From assembly GCA_905221295.1 (NCBI GenBank), contig CAJNCP010000017.1, forward strand, positions 1-24,164: a stretch of 24,164 bases of DNA, written 5' to 3'. The first letter of the stretch is position 1, and every line of letters begins with the position of its first letter. Made by a program: the position numbers and the translations under genes. A model generated the notes under the pieces. The model made no database searches. It was not told where the DNA came from and saw only the letters and a list, made by a program, of their open reading frames with translations. Of this stretch, positions 23,731 to 24,164 are shown one piece after another. The DNA comes from a bacterium (GTDB lineage Bacteria; Bacillota; Bacilli; Lactobacillales; Streptococcaceae).

Positions 23731-24164
23731 AATCTCCTACTTTACAAGGACGGTTACTACCAGATTGATAGTCACCTGCATACAAAGCTACCAGGTCAGG
23801 TGTTTACAAACCTTCATAGTGATTTAAAGAGTTCACGGGACAATCTAAAGAGTGAGATTGAGCTCTTGAACACGACTAAGAGTAAGATTTCAGACTTGGT
23901 GAGCTATGATGGGAGCAGTCATACCAGCACGGTCATGGACTATAACTTTCTGCTCAATCAGATCAAGAACTTGGATAGCTCCATCACTCAGTATGAAAGT
24001 AACCATGCGAGTCAGGATTTGGTCGCCTTTAAGGAACTTCTAGCTGCGACCAAGGCCTTGATAACAGAACATGCAGGGAAGACACGGACGGTAGGGACTT
24101 ATCAGTCAGGAGATTTTGCCAAACTCAAGTCTGTTCAACGCTTTGCGCTAGCTTATGACCAAGC
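23731..24164 (+). pseudogene. 5'-truncated second LXG gene (orphan LXG cassette), runs off the window
   Basis: Bases 23731-24164 align without gaps to 21507-21940 of the LXG toxin gene (constant offset 2224) at roughly 88% identity by my count. The frame is open throughout and equals LXG residues about 77-220, so selection on the sequence seems recent. The first 76 codons, including the start and the LXG motif, are absent, and upstream lies the terminator of the immunity gene, so it is unlikely to be expressed as it stands. It probably continues beyond the window into a different toxin tip and immunity gene. It matches the orphan-module layout known for Rhs and other polymorphic toxins. Confidence 0.8.

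Overview
The window is Gram-positive, low-GC DNA that reads as Streptococcus. The basis is the gene order esxA-esaA-essA-esaB-essB-essC, a DUF4176/LXG effector block directly behind essC, a DUF1310-like small membrane protein, AGGAGG-type ribosome binding sites and extended -10 promoters (TGnTATAAT). I cannot name the species. The dominant content is a complete type VIIb secretion system (T7SSb) core with three or four separate effector modules. Unexpectedly, a theta-plasmid-type replicon lies between the two T7SS gene blocks.

Layout: (1) 1-2143, minus strand: a five-gene operon of small helical T7SS-associated proteins (DUF5082/WXG100-like), a 232-residue protein of unclear family (possibly an EspG-like or DUF5081-like chaperone), and the 5' part of a larger gene, probably an effector, cut by the window edge. 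It has its own promoter (TTGACA-16-TATAGT) at 2245-2272. (2) 2306-6008: a Rep_3-type initiator (minus strand), 16 iterons (3736-4250) whose spacing changes from 41 to 21 bp, an AT-rich origin-like region with a DnaA-box-like site and a long inverted repeat, then parA and a small ParB-like gene (plus strand) behind a promoter with a palindrome on its -35, closed by a strong terminator at 6100-6150. (3) 6373-8677, plus strand: an apparent lipase effector module in the order membrane-anchored putative immunity protein, alpha/beta-hydrolase with helical C-terminus, two small helical partners. This matches the reverse-LXG lipase module TslA of Staphylococcus aureus. A decayed small gene follows. 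(4) 8876-10202: a gene-poor, hairpin-rich stretch with three copies of a 97-bp-period repeat and, near its end, the esxA promoter. (5) 10203-20201: the secretion machine, esxA (WXG100 substrate), esaA, essA, esaB, essB, essC, with terminators after esxA and after essA that should uncouple expression levels. (6) 20213-23664: DUF4176, two small LXG partner proteins, an LXG polymorphic toxin and its likely immunity gene. (7) 23731-24164: a 5'-truncated second copy of the LXG delivery region, with no start codon at its left edge and running off the window, which looks like an orphan toxin cassette.

How it works together (inference from the family): EssB, EssC, EsaA and EssA form the membrane channel, EssC is the motor, EsaB is regulatory, and EsxA is the core secreted substrate. 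The LXG toxin, the lipase-like protein and perhaps the gene at 1-357 are cargo, each with its own small helical targeting partners. The replicon suggests that the whole antibacterial secretion system either is carried on a plasmid or had a plasmid integrated beside it. The window alone cannot decide between these.
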